DNA of 64,000 bases from assembly GCA_963594675.1 (NCBI GenBank), contig CAVBGA010000193.1:1-64000 (forward strand), read 5' to 3'. Origin of the DNA: Ruminococcus_G sp963594675. GTDB taxonomy: Bacteria > Bacillota > Clostridia > Lachnospirales > Lachnospiraceae. The translations under genes and the position numbers were made by a program. The notes below the pieces were generated by a model. That model was given only the letters and a program-made list of their open reading frames with translations, was not told where the DNA came from and made no database searches. Below are positions 1-8,716 of the stretch, in pieces (within the stretch, counting starts at the first letter, position 1; each line of letters begins with the position of its first letter).

Positions 1-416
1 GCATTAAAAAGAGACATGGCAGAGGTAGCCGCCAGATACACATTGCTAAGGGGGATATGAATCACTGTAATGTCATCTGAAAGATTGTCCGGCTCCTGGG
101 CATCTTCCGGAACCAGGAGATATTCCCCGCTCTCTGGCACATCCAAAAGTTTATAACCACCTTCATAATAATATACGTTAAAACATTTGGCGTAATCCAG
201 CTCAAGGGTAGACTCATAGGTCAGGCCGTCAATCTTCGGCGGCTCATCTGCCTCCTGATTTTTCCTATCTGAATTTTGGTCTGCTGTATCCTCTGTAGTT
301 ACCTCTTTGCTGTTGGCCCCTGTCTGACTGCTTCCGCATCCCGTCAATCCTGTCATCAGAAGCCCTGCACTTAGCATGACCACCATAATGGGCTGAAATA
401 TTTTTTTTCTTATCAT
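1..416 (-). CDS. ABC substrate-binding lipoprotein (iron/corrinoid type), N-terminal part
   Basis: The reading frame starts at ATG 416 and runs off the left edge without a stop, so only about 138 residues are visible. The N-terminus is a lipoprotein signal: basic residues, a hydrophobic stretch and the lipobox LTGC with Cys27, followed by a Ser/Thr/Glu/Asp-rich linker. The rest looks like the first lobe of a TroA/FecB-type binding protein (GLTYESTLELDYAKCFNVYY, then VIHIPLSNVYLAATSA). The family captures iron-siderophore, haem or corrinoid for an ABC importer at the outer face of the membrane. It lies 14 bases after the upstream gene on the same strand and its visible lobe resembles that protein's C-terminal half, so the two are probably co-transcribed paralogues. 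The ligand is not known. Confidence 0.75.
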   Translation of the reverse strand, partial: MIRKKIFQPIMVVMLSAGLLMTGLTGCGSSQTGANSKEVTTEDTADQNSDRKNQEADEPPKIDGLTYESTLELDYAKCFNVYYYEGGYKLLDVPESGEYLLVPEDAQEPDNLSDDITVIHIPLSNVYLAATSAMSLFN

Positions 417-430
417 AATTTCCTCTTTTC

Positions 431-1888
431 TCAAGATTGCATAGTCTTTACTGCCGCATTCTTCTGGGCCTGACTGGCTTGCTCTACCACTGTCTGATAT
501 TGTTTCGCCGCCTCCTTTTGCGCCCCAAAGATGGCACCGTATACTTTAAGCCACTCCGCTTGGGCCAAGTCATTGTTTTCATCCATGCTTCGATCAATCA
601 AAATCGCCATATCCAATTGAATTCCATGTTTGACAGTTTTCTTATAAAGGACCCGCTGTTCCTTCAAGCTCATCTTTTTGCCATCCGAAGAAGTATCCCC
701 CTTATGAGTTAAAATATCAGAAGGAAGAATCATCAAATTTATTTTCTGGCTAATACATTGCTTATAATCGAGATCGTCATAGGCACCGCCATATAGAATT
801 CCATCTTCATCTGCTTCGTCCTTATTCATATCTGCCTTTACAACATCCACTTTCACGTCATCTGCTTTGATGCCCAGAGAACGAATGTTATCCAGCAAAT
901 TCAAAGTATCCATCAATTCCAAACCCTGGGCTGATGCCGTGTAAACAGTATCCGTCGGTTTTTGGATAATTGCCACCTTTTTGTCCAGGCCAGCTGGAAT
1001 ATCCTTTCCCTTAGGAACTACCAGATAACGCACAATATTTTGTTCATAGACCTCCGCTTTCTGATCCGCAATGCTAGTCTCCTCATTTGTAGAAGACACT
1101 TTTTTTGTAGTGTCAGAACTATTTTCTGTTTTCGTTTTATTCTCCTTATTCGGAGCATCCGCCGTGCCCTTGGTCCGGTCAATCTCAATCAATTTATAGC
1201 CACCGCTATAATTATAAATTTTAATCAGGTTCGAATAAGTAATCTCTGTCTCGGATTTATAGTACAAGCCCGGAATAGACGGGGCTTTGCTGTCCAATTT
1301 TTTAGCACGAGCTGTAATCTCTTTTCCGCTTCCCCCATTGGCCTTATCCTTTTCTGTAGAATCCTCACTGCCCGAAGAAGAACTGCTATCTGCCTCCTGC
1401 AAACCGAAATAAAAAGAATAGGTAATCTCATGGGCAGTAGACATGGCTGTCGTCATTCCCACTACCTCATTGTTCGCATTCAGTTGAACAGGAATCTTAG
1501 CTGTAGAAGTGTCCCCACTATGACTGCAGTTAATTTTCTGGCCATTCACCTTGACATATTGATAATGACTGCTGGAAAATACAATCTCCGCATAAGACTC
1601 TCCGTTCTCAACAATAATTTTATCACAGGAAATATCGATGCGCCCGGAGCCGCCGGACCAGTTGAAGCTATCCGGACTATAGCTACCATCTGCAAGATTC
1701 GTGGAGAAATCCCCTGCAGAACTCGCTGTCTTCGCCGAACTTTCATAGAATTTTGTTATCGTTTTTCCCTTTCCACTGCCGATGCAGGTGCGCTCCTGAC
1801 TCTCTATGCTCCAAAAGGTATGCCCTAAACCGCCTATTGCCAGTATTCCTGCAAGAAGCAAAGCTACATAGCAATTTCTCTTTTTCAT
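431..1888 (-). CDS. Secreted iron-transport-associated domain protein with substrate-binding-like lobe
   Basis: This is a 485-residue exported protein with an N-terminal signal anchor (MKKRNCYVALLLAGILA) and no lipobox. Residues about 60-165 resemble the domain often found beside iron-uptake binding proteins in Lachnospiraceae (GGSGRIDISCDKIIVENG, SSHYQYVKVNGQKI, TTAMSTAHEITYSFYF). After a Ser-rich linker, residues about 205-350 match the first lobe of the next gene's product (IKIYNYSGGYKLIEI against a YYYEGGYKLLDV-like segment there). A Lys/Ala-rich helical tail follows. I chose ATG 1888 because the AGGAAAGGAAG ribosome site is better spaced to it; ATG 1894 is the alternative. A role in binding iron or haem for the adjacent transporter is inferred from the family and neighbours. 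Confidence 0.65.
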   Translation of the reverse strand: MKKRNCYVALLLAGILAIGGLGHTFWSIESQERTCIGSGKGKTITKFYESSAKTASSAGDFSTNLADGSYSPDSFNWSGGSGRIDISCDKIIVENGESYAEIVFSSSHYQYVKVNGQKINCSHSGDTSTAKIPVQLNANNEVVGMTTAMSTAHEITYSFYFGLQEADSSSSSGSEDSTEKDKANGGSGKEITARAKKLDSKAPSIPGLYYKSETEITYSNLIKIYNYSGGYKLIEIDRTKGTADAPNKENKTKTENSSDTTKKVSSTNEETSIADQKAEVYEQNIVRYLVVPKGKDIPAGLDKKVAIIQKPTDTVYTASAQGLELMDTLNLLDNIRSLGIKADDVKVDVVKADMNKDEADEDGILYGGAYDDLDYKQCISQKINLMILPSDILTHKGDTSSDGKKMSLKEQRVLYKKTVKHGIQLDMAILIDRSMDENNDLAQAEWLKVYGAIFGAQKEAAKQYQTVVEQASQAQKNAAVKTMQS

Positions 1889-2185
1889 TCCCATCTTCCT
1901 TTCCTATGTGTAACAAAGAGTTTCGCAAGTAAAACTCTCACTCTAATCTATGCTTAAAGTCGAATTAACTATTCTTATGTTCTTATCTGCACATCTACAC
2001 GTATAGATTTTATCAGGTTAAGAGTACCACAATCCACAAGAGGCTTCAATCATATCTCCCCTTAGTTATTTTCACCTTCTCTTAACTTTGTATACAGATT
2101 ATCTTATGGTTCATTACTCATTACTTTAAGCTTCCACTGTTATTATATAGCTACAACACATAATCAAAACAAAGAAAGGACATTT
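1889..2185. other. Divergent intergenic region
   Basis: This 297-base AT-rich gap separates the leftward binding-protein genes from the rightward secreted protein, so both promoters should lie here. I could not assign either with a convincing -35/-10 pair. A TATTAT at 2141-2146 is the best -10 candidate for the rightward gene. Its ribosome site is AAAGAAAGGA just before ATG 2186. I see no RNA gene or hairpin terminator. Confidence 0.4.
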
Positions 2186-4786
2186 ATGAGAAGAAAAATT
2201 CACCCAAAACAATTAGTGGCAATCACGCTAGCGGCAGCCACCCTATCAACAGCCACACCGGCTATTGCATTCGCTGATGAACTAGATCAGGAAATCGCAA
2301 CCGAAGATACCAGCTCTTATGAGACATCCGATACAGAAGAAAGCACCGATGTTTATGACTCTGGATATGATGAAAGTGCAGATATGGATATAGACACGGG
2401 AAATGAAATGGCAGAGGCCGATGCAGCTACAGAAATCAGTGAGGACTCTATTGTCGATGAAAATATCGATTACACTGATGATACAACTGCTGACGAAAGT
2501 GCTGAAAACACCGAAACTGCAAGCACTGACGAAAGTGTCAATGACGCGGAGGCTGCATGTGCTGAGGAAAGCGCCGGAGTCACCGAGGCTACAAGCACTG
2601 ACGAAAATACCGATGGCACCGAGGCTGCAAGCACTGATGAAAATGCCGAGAACACAGAAACTGCAAGCACTGATGAAAATGTCGAAAGTGCCCCAGACAG
2701 TGATAAGGCAGAGAATAGAGAAGCTGAAGAGAAGACCGAAGCTACAGAAAATACCGAAACCAGCGATGATAAAGCAGAAGCTACGGAAAATGCCGAAACT
2801 GCCGAGAACACCGAATCCCAGGATACCAAGAAAGAAGATGATGGTTTCGCTAAGGATGATGAAGATGAAAAAGCACCAGTAAATGAAGAATCCGAAATCG
2901 ATGAAGATACAGCGGCGATTCTTAATAAGGTAAAGAGTATTTCAAAAACGATTCTAAATGCCGTTCTACCCAAATTGCCCTATGGACAGTACATTAATAC
3001 TGGAATGAATTATCTCATGAATTATTTATTCCCTGATAAACCCGACACAACTGCGGTAGATACAAAGAAAAAACTGGACGATATCAATGCGCAAATTAAG
3101 GCTGTATCCCATCAAATTGACAAAAATACTGCGCAGATTATCTCCACATCTGCTATTACTAACGATACCAATAAATTTACCAAGGTTCTTTCCAAGGCCT
3201 CCGATTATTTGTCCTCCTTCACAGTCAATCAGGGCATTTTAAATGCAGCAAGTATGATAAGAAGAGCCTGTCAGGGATCTGCTTTTTCTGACACAGAGGC
3301 ACAGAAATTCGACCAAAAAATGTTGAATATTTTCAACCCCAACAGTGACGATACCAATCCAGGAGTAAGCGTGACAACCTATGCCCAGGATCTTCTTAAC
3401 TTTGGAAAAATGATTACTGGTGAGAATGAGCAGGATGCCACAACGGGAAACACTTCAAATATTTTCGATTCCTATCATAATATTTGCAAAAATCGTTATT
3501 TCATGAATACTGAAGGTTTGCAAACCAGAAAAAGCATGAACCAAATGATTATGTCCGCTTATGAAAGCCGCTATAAATTGTTGGATGTTTCCCTCAACTA
3601 TACAATGGAAAAAAATAGAGCAATTAAGGATGAAGCCGAAAAAAATATTACAAAGCTGCAAAAAATTGTGGATGAGACAGCAAGTGCCCAGGAGAAGAAG
3701 AAAGCCCAGGCCAAAATCGATGCCTACCAGCAGGTAGTCAATGAAGCCAAAGCTAATTTTGATTCTGCCGAGACAGCTTTTGGAGTATTAAAAGACCAGC
3801 ATGATCAGATTGGAAAATATTATAAAAATTCTAGTGATCAATTAGACTCTGAGAACGCCGATTATGAAAATAATAAAACCGCCATCTGCTACTGGTTAAA
3901 CAAGGGTAATGGTGGTACTAAGCTGAATCTAAATGCAAAAATACAGGACGCCAATGAAAACTATCGTCAGATTGATTCTTCCCTATATGATAGCGACCAG
4001 TATAAGAATTACACCTATAAAGATCCCGTTGATGAAGCAATTGCCAAAAGAAAAGCAGAAATAGACCAGATGTCTGGGTTAAAGAAATGGGCATGCAAAG
4101 GCTTGGAAGCAATCACCCCTCGTTCCGCCTATGAAGTAGCTGTCAGAAATAACGAAGTAAATATCCTCAATCACTCTGGAGAATGGTGGTATAATACACG
4201 TTTTTCCAAAGGAGCTCTGGGAAACAACAAAGTTCTAAACATGGGCCTGGATGCACTTGGTTTTCATCGCTGGACAGCAAAAAACATCTTTGTAAATGAG
4301 GATAAGGAAAATACATCCAATCCCTTCTACAATTGTCTCAACGAAGCAGATTATAAGGAATTATCAGATGCGTTCCAGAATTCTATTAATGCAACCTACA
4401 AACAAGAGAATACAAATGTATTTGACCTTTTGAAGAAATTCTTATTTGTAAAGGGTAATGATAACAAAGAACAGATTTTAAATGATACGACCACCGCCAA
4501 AGATTACAATCTATATGCTGGTGGCAAACAGACAACAAAGTTTGATTTTGGGCTCAACAAAGACAGCGCCAATGTTACACGTAGTGTACGAGTGGTAGAT
4601 AAAGATGGAAATTTCAAAGATATGGATACCCTCTCAGAAAATTATAATCTGTGGGTTCGCAACAAATTTACGAAACACGAAAGTAACTGTGCTGAATTAA
4701 CCAGCCATACAAGAAAGACCAAACACTTAATCAGTATCCAGAAGGTAAATGATTCTTCCAAAAACACGACAACTACAAACTCATAA
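2186..4786 (+). CDS. Large secreted protein with acidic repeats and helical domain, function unknown
   Basis: The 866-residue product starts with a classical signal peptide (RRKIHPKQLVAITL, cleavage probably after AIAFA near residue 30). Residues about 30-240 are strongly acidic and disordered. They include five 12-residue units of the type ENTETASTDENV, encoded by 36-base DNA repeats at 2504-2683. From about residue 245 the sequence becomes mostly helical, with a heptad-like stretch (KKLDDINAQIKAVSHQID), a long coiled-coil-prone segment around residues 470-560, and a globular tail. There is no LPxTG motif or C-terminal membrane anchor, so it is probably released. I do not recognise the family. 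The long amphipathic helices recall helical pore-forming toxins, but that is speculation. A hairpin at 4831-4869 ends the transcript. Confidence 0.7.
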   Translation: MRRKIHPKQLVAITLAAATLSTATPAIAFADELDQEIATEDTSSYETSDTEESTDVYDSGYDESADMDIDTGNEMAEADAATEISEDSIVDENIDYTDDTTADESAENTETASTDESVNDAEAACAEESAGVTEATSTDENTDGTEAASTDENAENTETASTDENVESAPDSDKAENREAEEKTEATENTETSDDKAEATENAETAENTESQDTKKEDDGFAKDDEDEKAPVNEESEIDEDTAAILNKVKSISKTILNAVLPKLPYGQYINTGMNYLMNYLFPDKPDTTAVDTKKKLDDINAQIKAVSHQIDKNTAQIISTSAITNDTNKFTKVLSKASDYLSSFTVNQGILNAASMIRRACQGSAFSDTEAQKFDQKMLNIFNPNSDDTNPGVSVTTYAQDLLNFGKMITGENEQDATTGNTSNIFDSYHNICKNRYFMNTEGLQTRKSMNQMIMSAYESRYKLLDVSLNYTMEKNRAIKDEAEKNITKLQKIVDETASAQEKKKAQAKIDAYQQVVNEAKANFDSAETAFGVLKDQHDQIGKYYKNSSDQLDSENADYENNKTAICYWLNKGNGGTKLNLNAKIQDANENYRQIDSSLYDSDQYKNYTYKDPVDEAIAKRKAEIDQMSGLKKWACKGLEAITPRSAYEVAVRNNEVNILNHSGEWWYNTRFSKGALGNNKVLNMGLDALGFHRWTAKNIFVNEDKENTSNPFYNCLNEADYKELSDAFQNSINATYKQENTNVFDLLKKFLFVKGNDNKEQILNDTTTAKDYNLYAGGKQTTKFDFGLNKDSANVTRSVRVVDKDGNFKDMDTLSENYNLWVRNKFTKHESNCAELTSHTRKTKHLISIQKVNDSSKNTTTTNS
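2504..2683 (+). repeat. Five in-frame 36-bp tandem repeats
   Basis: Five consecutive 36-base units encode 12-residue acidic repeats (ENTETASTDESV, NDAEAACAEESA, GVTEATSTDENT, DGTEAASTDENA, ENTETASTDENV). The first, fourth and fifth are closest. The unit length keeps the reading frame, so copy number could change without breaking the gene. Confidence 0.8.
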
Positions 4787-4797
4787 AAATAAAATTT

Positions 4798-4824
4798 GGC
4801 AGCTCCCTCCGGATGCATGGCAAC
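4798..4824 (-). repeat. Dispersed hairpin repeat, partial copy A
   Basis: Read on the minus strand this is GTTGCCATGCATCCGGAGGG followed by AGCTGCC. It matches the first half of copies B (19883-19924) and C (24720-24764) but lacks the second arm of the central hairpin. It directly follows the U-tract of the terminator at 4831-4869. Confidence 0.6.
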
Positions 4825-4830
4825 AAAGAA

Positions 4831-4869
4831 AGAACCGTGAGGCGGATATTTTCTCCGTCCCACGGCTCT
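4831..4869. terminator. Bidirectional intrinsic terminator
   Basis: The arms AGAACCGTGAGGCGGA and TCCGTCCCACGGCTCT pair with two mismatches around a 7-base loop. On the minus strand TTCTTTG follows. It lies between the convergent ends of the secreted protein gene and the sugar ATPase gene and can serve both. Confidence 0.8.
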
Positions 4870-4889
4870 CTTATATTTAATGAAGTCTG

Positions 4890-6407
4890 TTAAGCCTTCT
4901 GTGTAGAATCTGTAATAAGAACAGCTCTCATCAGAGATTCCTCAGAAATCTCCTCGCCATGAAGCTCTCCTGTCAGGAAGCCCTGGGCGATTGTGTATAC
5001 ACGGTTTGAGATACCCATGATTTCCGGCATCTCAGAAGAAATAACGATAACAGCCATTCCCTCTTTCTCAGCCAGATCTGCGATTAATTTGTAAATCTCA
5101 GATTTGGATCCAACGTCAATACCACGAGTCGGCTCATCAAGGATCAAAAGTTTTGGTCCCAAAGTCATCCATTTACCCAGAACCACCTTCTGCTGGTTAC
5201 CACCGGAAAGACTTCCTACGGGAGTCTCTGAGCTTGGAGAACTGATTTTCATGATATCATGGTATTTGTTATAAATCTCATAGGTCTGTTTGGTATCAAC
5301 AAAACCATTTTTAGAAATCCAAGGCAGTTTTGCCAGGGAAATATTATCACGGCAGGACTGACCCAAAACAAGGCCCTGTTCCTTACGGTTCTCAGTAACG
5401 AAACCAATTTTTGCTTTTACAGCATCCACACTATTGCGGATCTTAGTCTCTTTACCCTCCAGATAAACCTTACCACTATCTGCTTTTCTGATACCGAAAA
5501 TGGTTTCCATGATTTCTGTACGTCCAGCACCAACCAAGCCGTAGAAACCTACTACCTCGCCGGCATGAACGTTGAAACTAATATTTTTGAAGAATCCTTT
5601 CAGAGACAGATCCTCAACTCTAAGAACTTCTGCTCCAGGATTCCATTTTGCTTTGTAATAATAACTATCCAAAGAACGACCGATCATGCTATTAACGATA
5701 TCATCAAGAGTGATATCTTTTGTCACGAATTCACCGGTAGGTTTACCATCTCTCATGACAAGAACACGATCACTAATCTCAAAGATCTCATCCATCTTAT
5801 GGCTGATATATACCATACCAACGCCCTGATTTCTCAGCTTGTTGATGATTTTGAAGAGGGATATTTTTTCCTTTTCTGTCAAAGAAGAGGTAGGCTCGTC
5901 AAGAATCAGCACTTTTGCACCGAGAGCGATACCACGGGCAATCTCAACCATCTGCTGTTGCGCGATGGGAAGAGTTCCAATAATATCAGTAGGTTTTGCC
6001 GGGCAATCCAACTCGTCAAGAACCTTCTGTGCATCTTCGTTCATTTTTTTCCAGTCGATTCTTCCGCCTTTTTTGGGAAGTTCGCCCAGATACAGGTTCT
6101 CAGCTACTGTAAGTTCAGTAACCAAAGATAATTCCTGGAAAATTAAGACAATACCATCTTTTTTCGCCTCAATAGGGTTATTGTAACGAACGGGTTTTCC
6201 CTGATAAAGAATTTCGCCTGAACCCTTATCTGCATGGTATACACCAGACAGAACTTTCATCAATGTGGATTTACCGGCACCATTCTCACCACACAGCGCC
6301 AGAACTTCACCATATTTCAGGTTCAGAAATGCATTATCAAGAGCCTTAACACCGGGAAACGTTTTACTTATGTTTTTCATCTCAAGAACATATTCGTTGT
6401 TACTCAT
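4890..6407 (-). CDS. Sugar ABC transporter ATPase, double nucleotide-binding domain
   Basis: This 505-residue cytoplasmic ATPase has the two fused ATP-binding domains of the RbsA/MglA/XylG family, which power uptake of ribose, galactose, xylose and related sugars. The first domain (about 1-240) has Walker A GENGAGKST, Walker B ILDEPTSSL, and the family's unusual signature region (GTLPIAQQQMVEIARG). The second (about 250-500) has GLVGAGRTE in place of Walker A, signature LSGGNQQKVVLGKWM, and Walker B LILDEPTRGIDVG. Start ATG 6407 is preferred because GGAGGAA is 8 bases upstream; ATG 6413 touches the ribosome site. It is the last gene of the importer operon and is separated from the binding-protein gene by a strong hairpin at 6488-6514. 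The sugar cannot be read from the sequence. Confidence 0.93.
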   Translation of the reverse strand: MSNNEYVLEMKNISKTFPGVKALDNAFLNLKYGEVLALCGENGAGKSTLMKVLSGVYHADKGSGEILYQGKPVRYNNPIEAKKDGIVLIFQELSLVTELTVAENLYLGELPKKGGRIDWKKMNEDAQKVLDELDCPAKPTDIIGTLPIAQQQMVEIARGIALGAKVLILDEPTSSLTEKEKISLFKIINKLRNQGVGMVYISHKMDEIFEISDRVLVMRDGKPTGEFVTKDITLDDIVNSMIGRSLDSYYYKAKWNPGAEVLRVEDLSLKGFFKNISFNVHAGEVVGFYGLVGAGRTEIMETIFGIRKADSGKVYLEGKETKIRNSVDAVKAKIGFVTENRKEQGLVLGQSCRDNISLAKLPWISKNGFVDTKQTYEIYNKYHDIMKISSPSSETPVGSLSGGNQQKVVLGKWMTLGPKLLILDEPTRGIDVGSKSEIYKLIADLAEKEGMAVIVISSEMPEIMGISNRVYTIAQGFLTGELHGEEISEESLMRAVLITDSTQKA

Positions 6408-6487
6408 ATACATTTCCTCCGGGATAAATCGAAACTTCAGAAATCATATTGCAGACTCCATGCAAGTTTCTCAAATGAATAGGATTT

Positions 6488-6514
6488 CCGGCAGGACAGG
6501 TTCTGCCCTGCCGG
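6488..6514 (-). other. Intercistronic GC-rich hairpin
   Basis: CCGGCAGGACAG and CTGCCCTGCCGG form a 12-bp stem with one mismatch and a 3-base loop. It sits between the binding-protein gene and the ATPase gene. No T-run follows on the minus strand, so it is more likely an mRNA-stabilising or processing element than a full terminator. Confidence 0.7.
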
Positions 6515-6575
6515 TTGATTATTAGCTTATAAGTTTTGTATGTTATATGAATTATGTAATCTTTTCAGATTCGGA

Positions 6576-7670
6576 TTACCACTCTTCCAGTGAGCTCTGA
6601 AGCTCTGCTGCATTGTCCTGAGTAGCAACCGGAGTCTCGATATAGTTTGCATACTGAGCAGGCTCATAACCATCAGCAATCTTAACTGCCATTGCCAGAG
6701 CGGACTCTGCATCATAGTAAGGAGACTGCATAGATGTAGCGGAAATTCTGCCATCAGCAATATATTCCAATGTAGAATAGGAACCTGCTGCTGCAGCATA
6801 AACCTTAACATCATCACGGCCAGCTGCCTCGATAGCGTTTACAACACCGATAGCTGCATTATCATCGAATGTGAAGATAGCATCGATCTCGCCTTCACCA
6901 TATTTGATGAGGTAGTTCTCAGCAACCTGCTGGCATTTCTCACGGTTACCTTCACCTGTCTGAGAATCAAGGAGTGTAATCTTATCGCCAAGTCCTTCTT
7001 CCATACCTTCGGTACGTTCAAGAGATGTAGTATAACCTGCAGGTCCGGAAATTTCAGCTACCTTAGCATCCTCGCCAAGATCAGCTACCAGCTGCTCTGC
7101 TGTCTGTTTTGCTTCCTGTACATTGGACGGTCCAACATAGCACTTAACGAAGCTCTGTCCAGACTCATCAACGTCTGTATTAGATGTCATACAAGGAATA
7201 CCTGCCTTATCTACGGCACGAGCAGAAGCTACTGCTGTCTCACCATTAACCGGCCATAAGATAATAACAGAGCACTTCATATTGATAAGGTCCTGTACCT
7301 GATTTGCCTGTTTTGTTGCATCACCCTTAGGATCAAGGATCTGAAGATCTGCGCCGATCTCTTTTGCATAAGAGGTCATGGCATCATAGTAAGATGTCTG
7401 ATAAGGATCCTGTCCTGCATAGTTTACTACCATACCAATCTTACCAACAGATGATGCATCAATATCGGAAATGTCATAGTCCTCTGTAGACGCCTCTGCA
7501 GAGTCTTTTGCATCTGTTGATTTGGAATCATCGGAGCTTTCCTCTGTAGCTTCTGTAGAACTTGCATCAGATGATGAATCGGAACTGGATGAGCTGCTGG
7601 AACCGCAACCTGTGATGAGCATGGATGCTGTTACTGCAACACTAATCATAGCTAATAACTTTCTCTTCAT
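6576..7670 (-). CDS. Sugar ABC transporter substrate-binding lipoprotein
   Basis: The 364-residue product is an extracytoplasmic binding protein of the RbsB-like (Peripla_BP_4) family. It has a lipoprotein signal with lipobox LITGC (Cys22), then a long Ser/Asp/Glu linker to about residue 70. The two-lobe fold follows: GKIGMVVNYAGQDPYQTSYY at the start, DLINMKCSVIILWPVNG, AEISGPAGYTTSLERTEG, and FTFDDNAAIGVVNAIEAAGR, which is the family's hinge region. It would bind a sugar at the cell surface and deliver it to the two permeases. GGAGGAAG precedes ATG 7670. It is third in the operon, and the following hairpin fits the usual higher expression of binding proteins. Confidence 0.93.
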   Translation of the reverse strand: MKRKLLAMISVAVTASMLITGCGSSSSSSSDSSSDASSTEATEESSDDSKSTDAKDSAEASTEDYDISDIDASSVGKIGMVVNYAGQDPYQTSYYDAMTSYAKEIGADLQILDPKGDATKQANQVQDLINMKCSVIILWPVNGETAVASARAVDKAGIPCMTSNTDVDESGQSFVKCYVGPSNVQEAKQTAEQLVADLGEDAKVAEISGPAGYTTSLERTEGMEEGLGDKITLLDSQTGEGNREKCQQVAENYLIKYGEGEIDAIFTFDDNAAIGVVNAIEAAGRDDVKVYAAAAGSYSTLEYIADGRISATSMQSPYYDAESALAMAVKIADGYEPAQYANYIETPVATQDNAAELQSSLEEW

Positions 7671-7743
7671 TTTTCTTCCTCCTACTCTTGAAAATGAATC
7701 TATTATTCTGCCGAAGCAGTAATAATACTAATAAATGAAATCT

Positions 7744-8715
7744 TTATTCCAGATTTTTCTTTTCTGTATCCTTGTTTACCATAATCTTGTCCAGATATAG
7801 AACACCAATCATGATAAGACCAGTTACCAATGTGATCGCATAAGTCTGTACATTCAGAAGGTTCATGATATTATCAACGACACCCAGAAGCATAACACCA
7901 CCAAGGGTATACCAGATATTACCAATACCACCGGTCAGCTTTGTTCCTCCAAGTACTACGCCTGCGATAACCAGCATGTGCATATCCGGCCATCCAAGTG
8001 TCGGTGTAGAAGAACCCTGAGAAGCTGCATAAAGAACACCACCGAGAGCTCCTGTGAATCCACAGATCACGAAGTTGATAAAGGTAACAAGTTTTGTATT
8101 GATACCAGCATTGAAAGCTGCGTTCTCATTGCCACCTACTGCATAGGTATTACGTCCGTGGCTTGTATATTTCAAAACGAAATGTGCCAGCAGAAGCAGT
8201 ACGATAAAGATGATACTGATGTAAGAAAGGGGTCCAATCTTACCAGCACCAAAATCGATGAAGGCCCATCCAGCATCTGTTGTGCTAGGCATGATGGATT
8301 CCTCATGATGATAGATATAACCCACACCACGGCAGCCAAGCATCAAGGCCAGAGTAACTACGAAAGCATTAATCTTAGCGTAAGCAATCAGGAAACCATT
8401 GATGGCACCTACCAGACAACCTACCAGGAGAGCAACAATGATACCGCCTACCATTCCAATGGGTGAACTTTCAAGTCCGCAGGCAACGGCTGCTGCCAAA
8501 GCTACCAAAGTACAGGTTGACATATCGAAATAACTGTTAATGATAACAAAGGTCATGCCGATGGCCATGATACCTTTCATTGCATTCTGATTAAATACGT
8601 TACACAGGTTTGTTACATCCAGAAATCCTTGAACACAGATAGCCGCAAACAGAAATACAATGATCCAGATCGGCACGATTGTGTTTCTTGACATGAAATC
8701 TTTTACTTTTTTCAT
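7744..8715 (-). CDS. Sugar ABC transporter permease (second)
   Basis: This 323-residue membrane protein of the BPD_transp_2 family (RbsC/XylH type) has about eight to ten hydrophobic segments. The conserved cytoplasmic-loop glycine motif is visible (GGNENAAFNAGINTK), followed by FVICGFTGALGGVLYAA and a late VVLGGTKLTGGIG segment typical of the family. Its start lies 1 base after the stop of the upstream permease, so the two are translationally linked and probably form a heterodimeric channel, as in LsrC/LsrD or RhaP/RhaQ. GAAGGTAG serves as ribosome site. Confidence 0.92.
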   Translation of the reverse strand: MKKVKDFMSRNTIVPIWIIVFLFAAICVQGFLDVTNLCNVFNQNAMKGIMAIGMTFVIINSYFDMSTCTLVALAAAVACGLESSPIGMVGGIIVALLVGCLVGAINGFLIAYAKINAFVVTLALMLGCRGVGYIYHHEESIMPSTTDAGWAFIDFGAGKIGPLSYISIIFIVLLLLAHFVLKYTSHGRNTYAVGGNENAAFNAGINTKLVTFINFVICGFTGALGGVLYAASQGSSTPTLGWPDMHMLVIAGVVLGGTKLTGGIGNIWYTLGGVMLLGVVDNIMNLLNVQTYAITLVTGLIMIGVLYLDKIMVNKDTEKKNLE

Positions 8716-8716
8716 A

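Noticed and set aside
962..1828. 288-codon plus-strand frame
   Set aside because: Antisense to the secreted iron-associated protein, which has a signal peptide and recognisable domains.
2403..2973. Frames overlapping the acidic repeats of the secreted protein
   Set aside because: They are alternate-frame and antisense readings of the repeat DNA, rich in Lys/Pro or Ser, with no independent signals.
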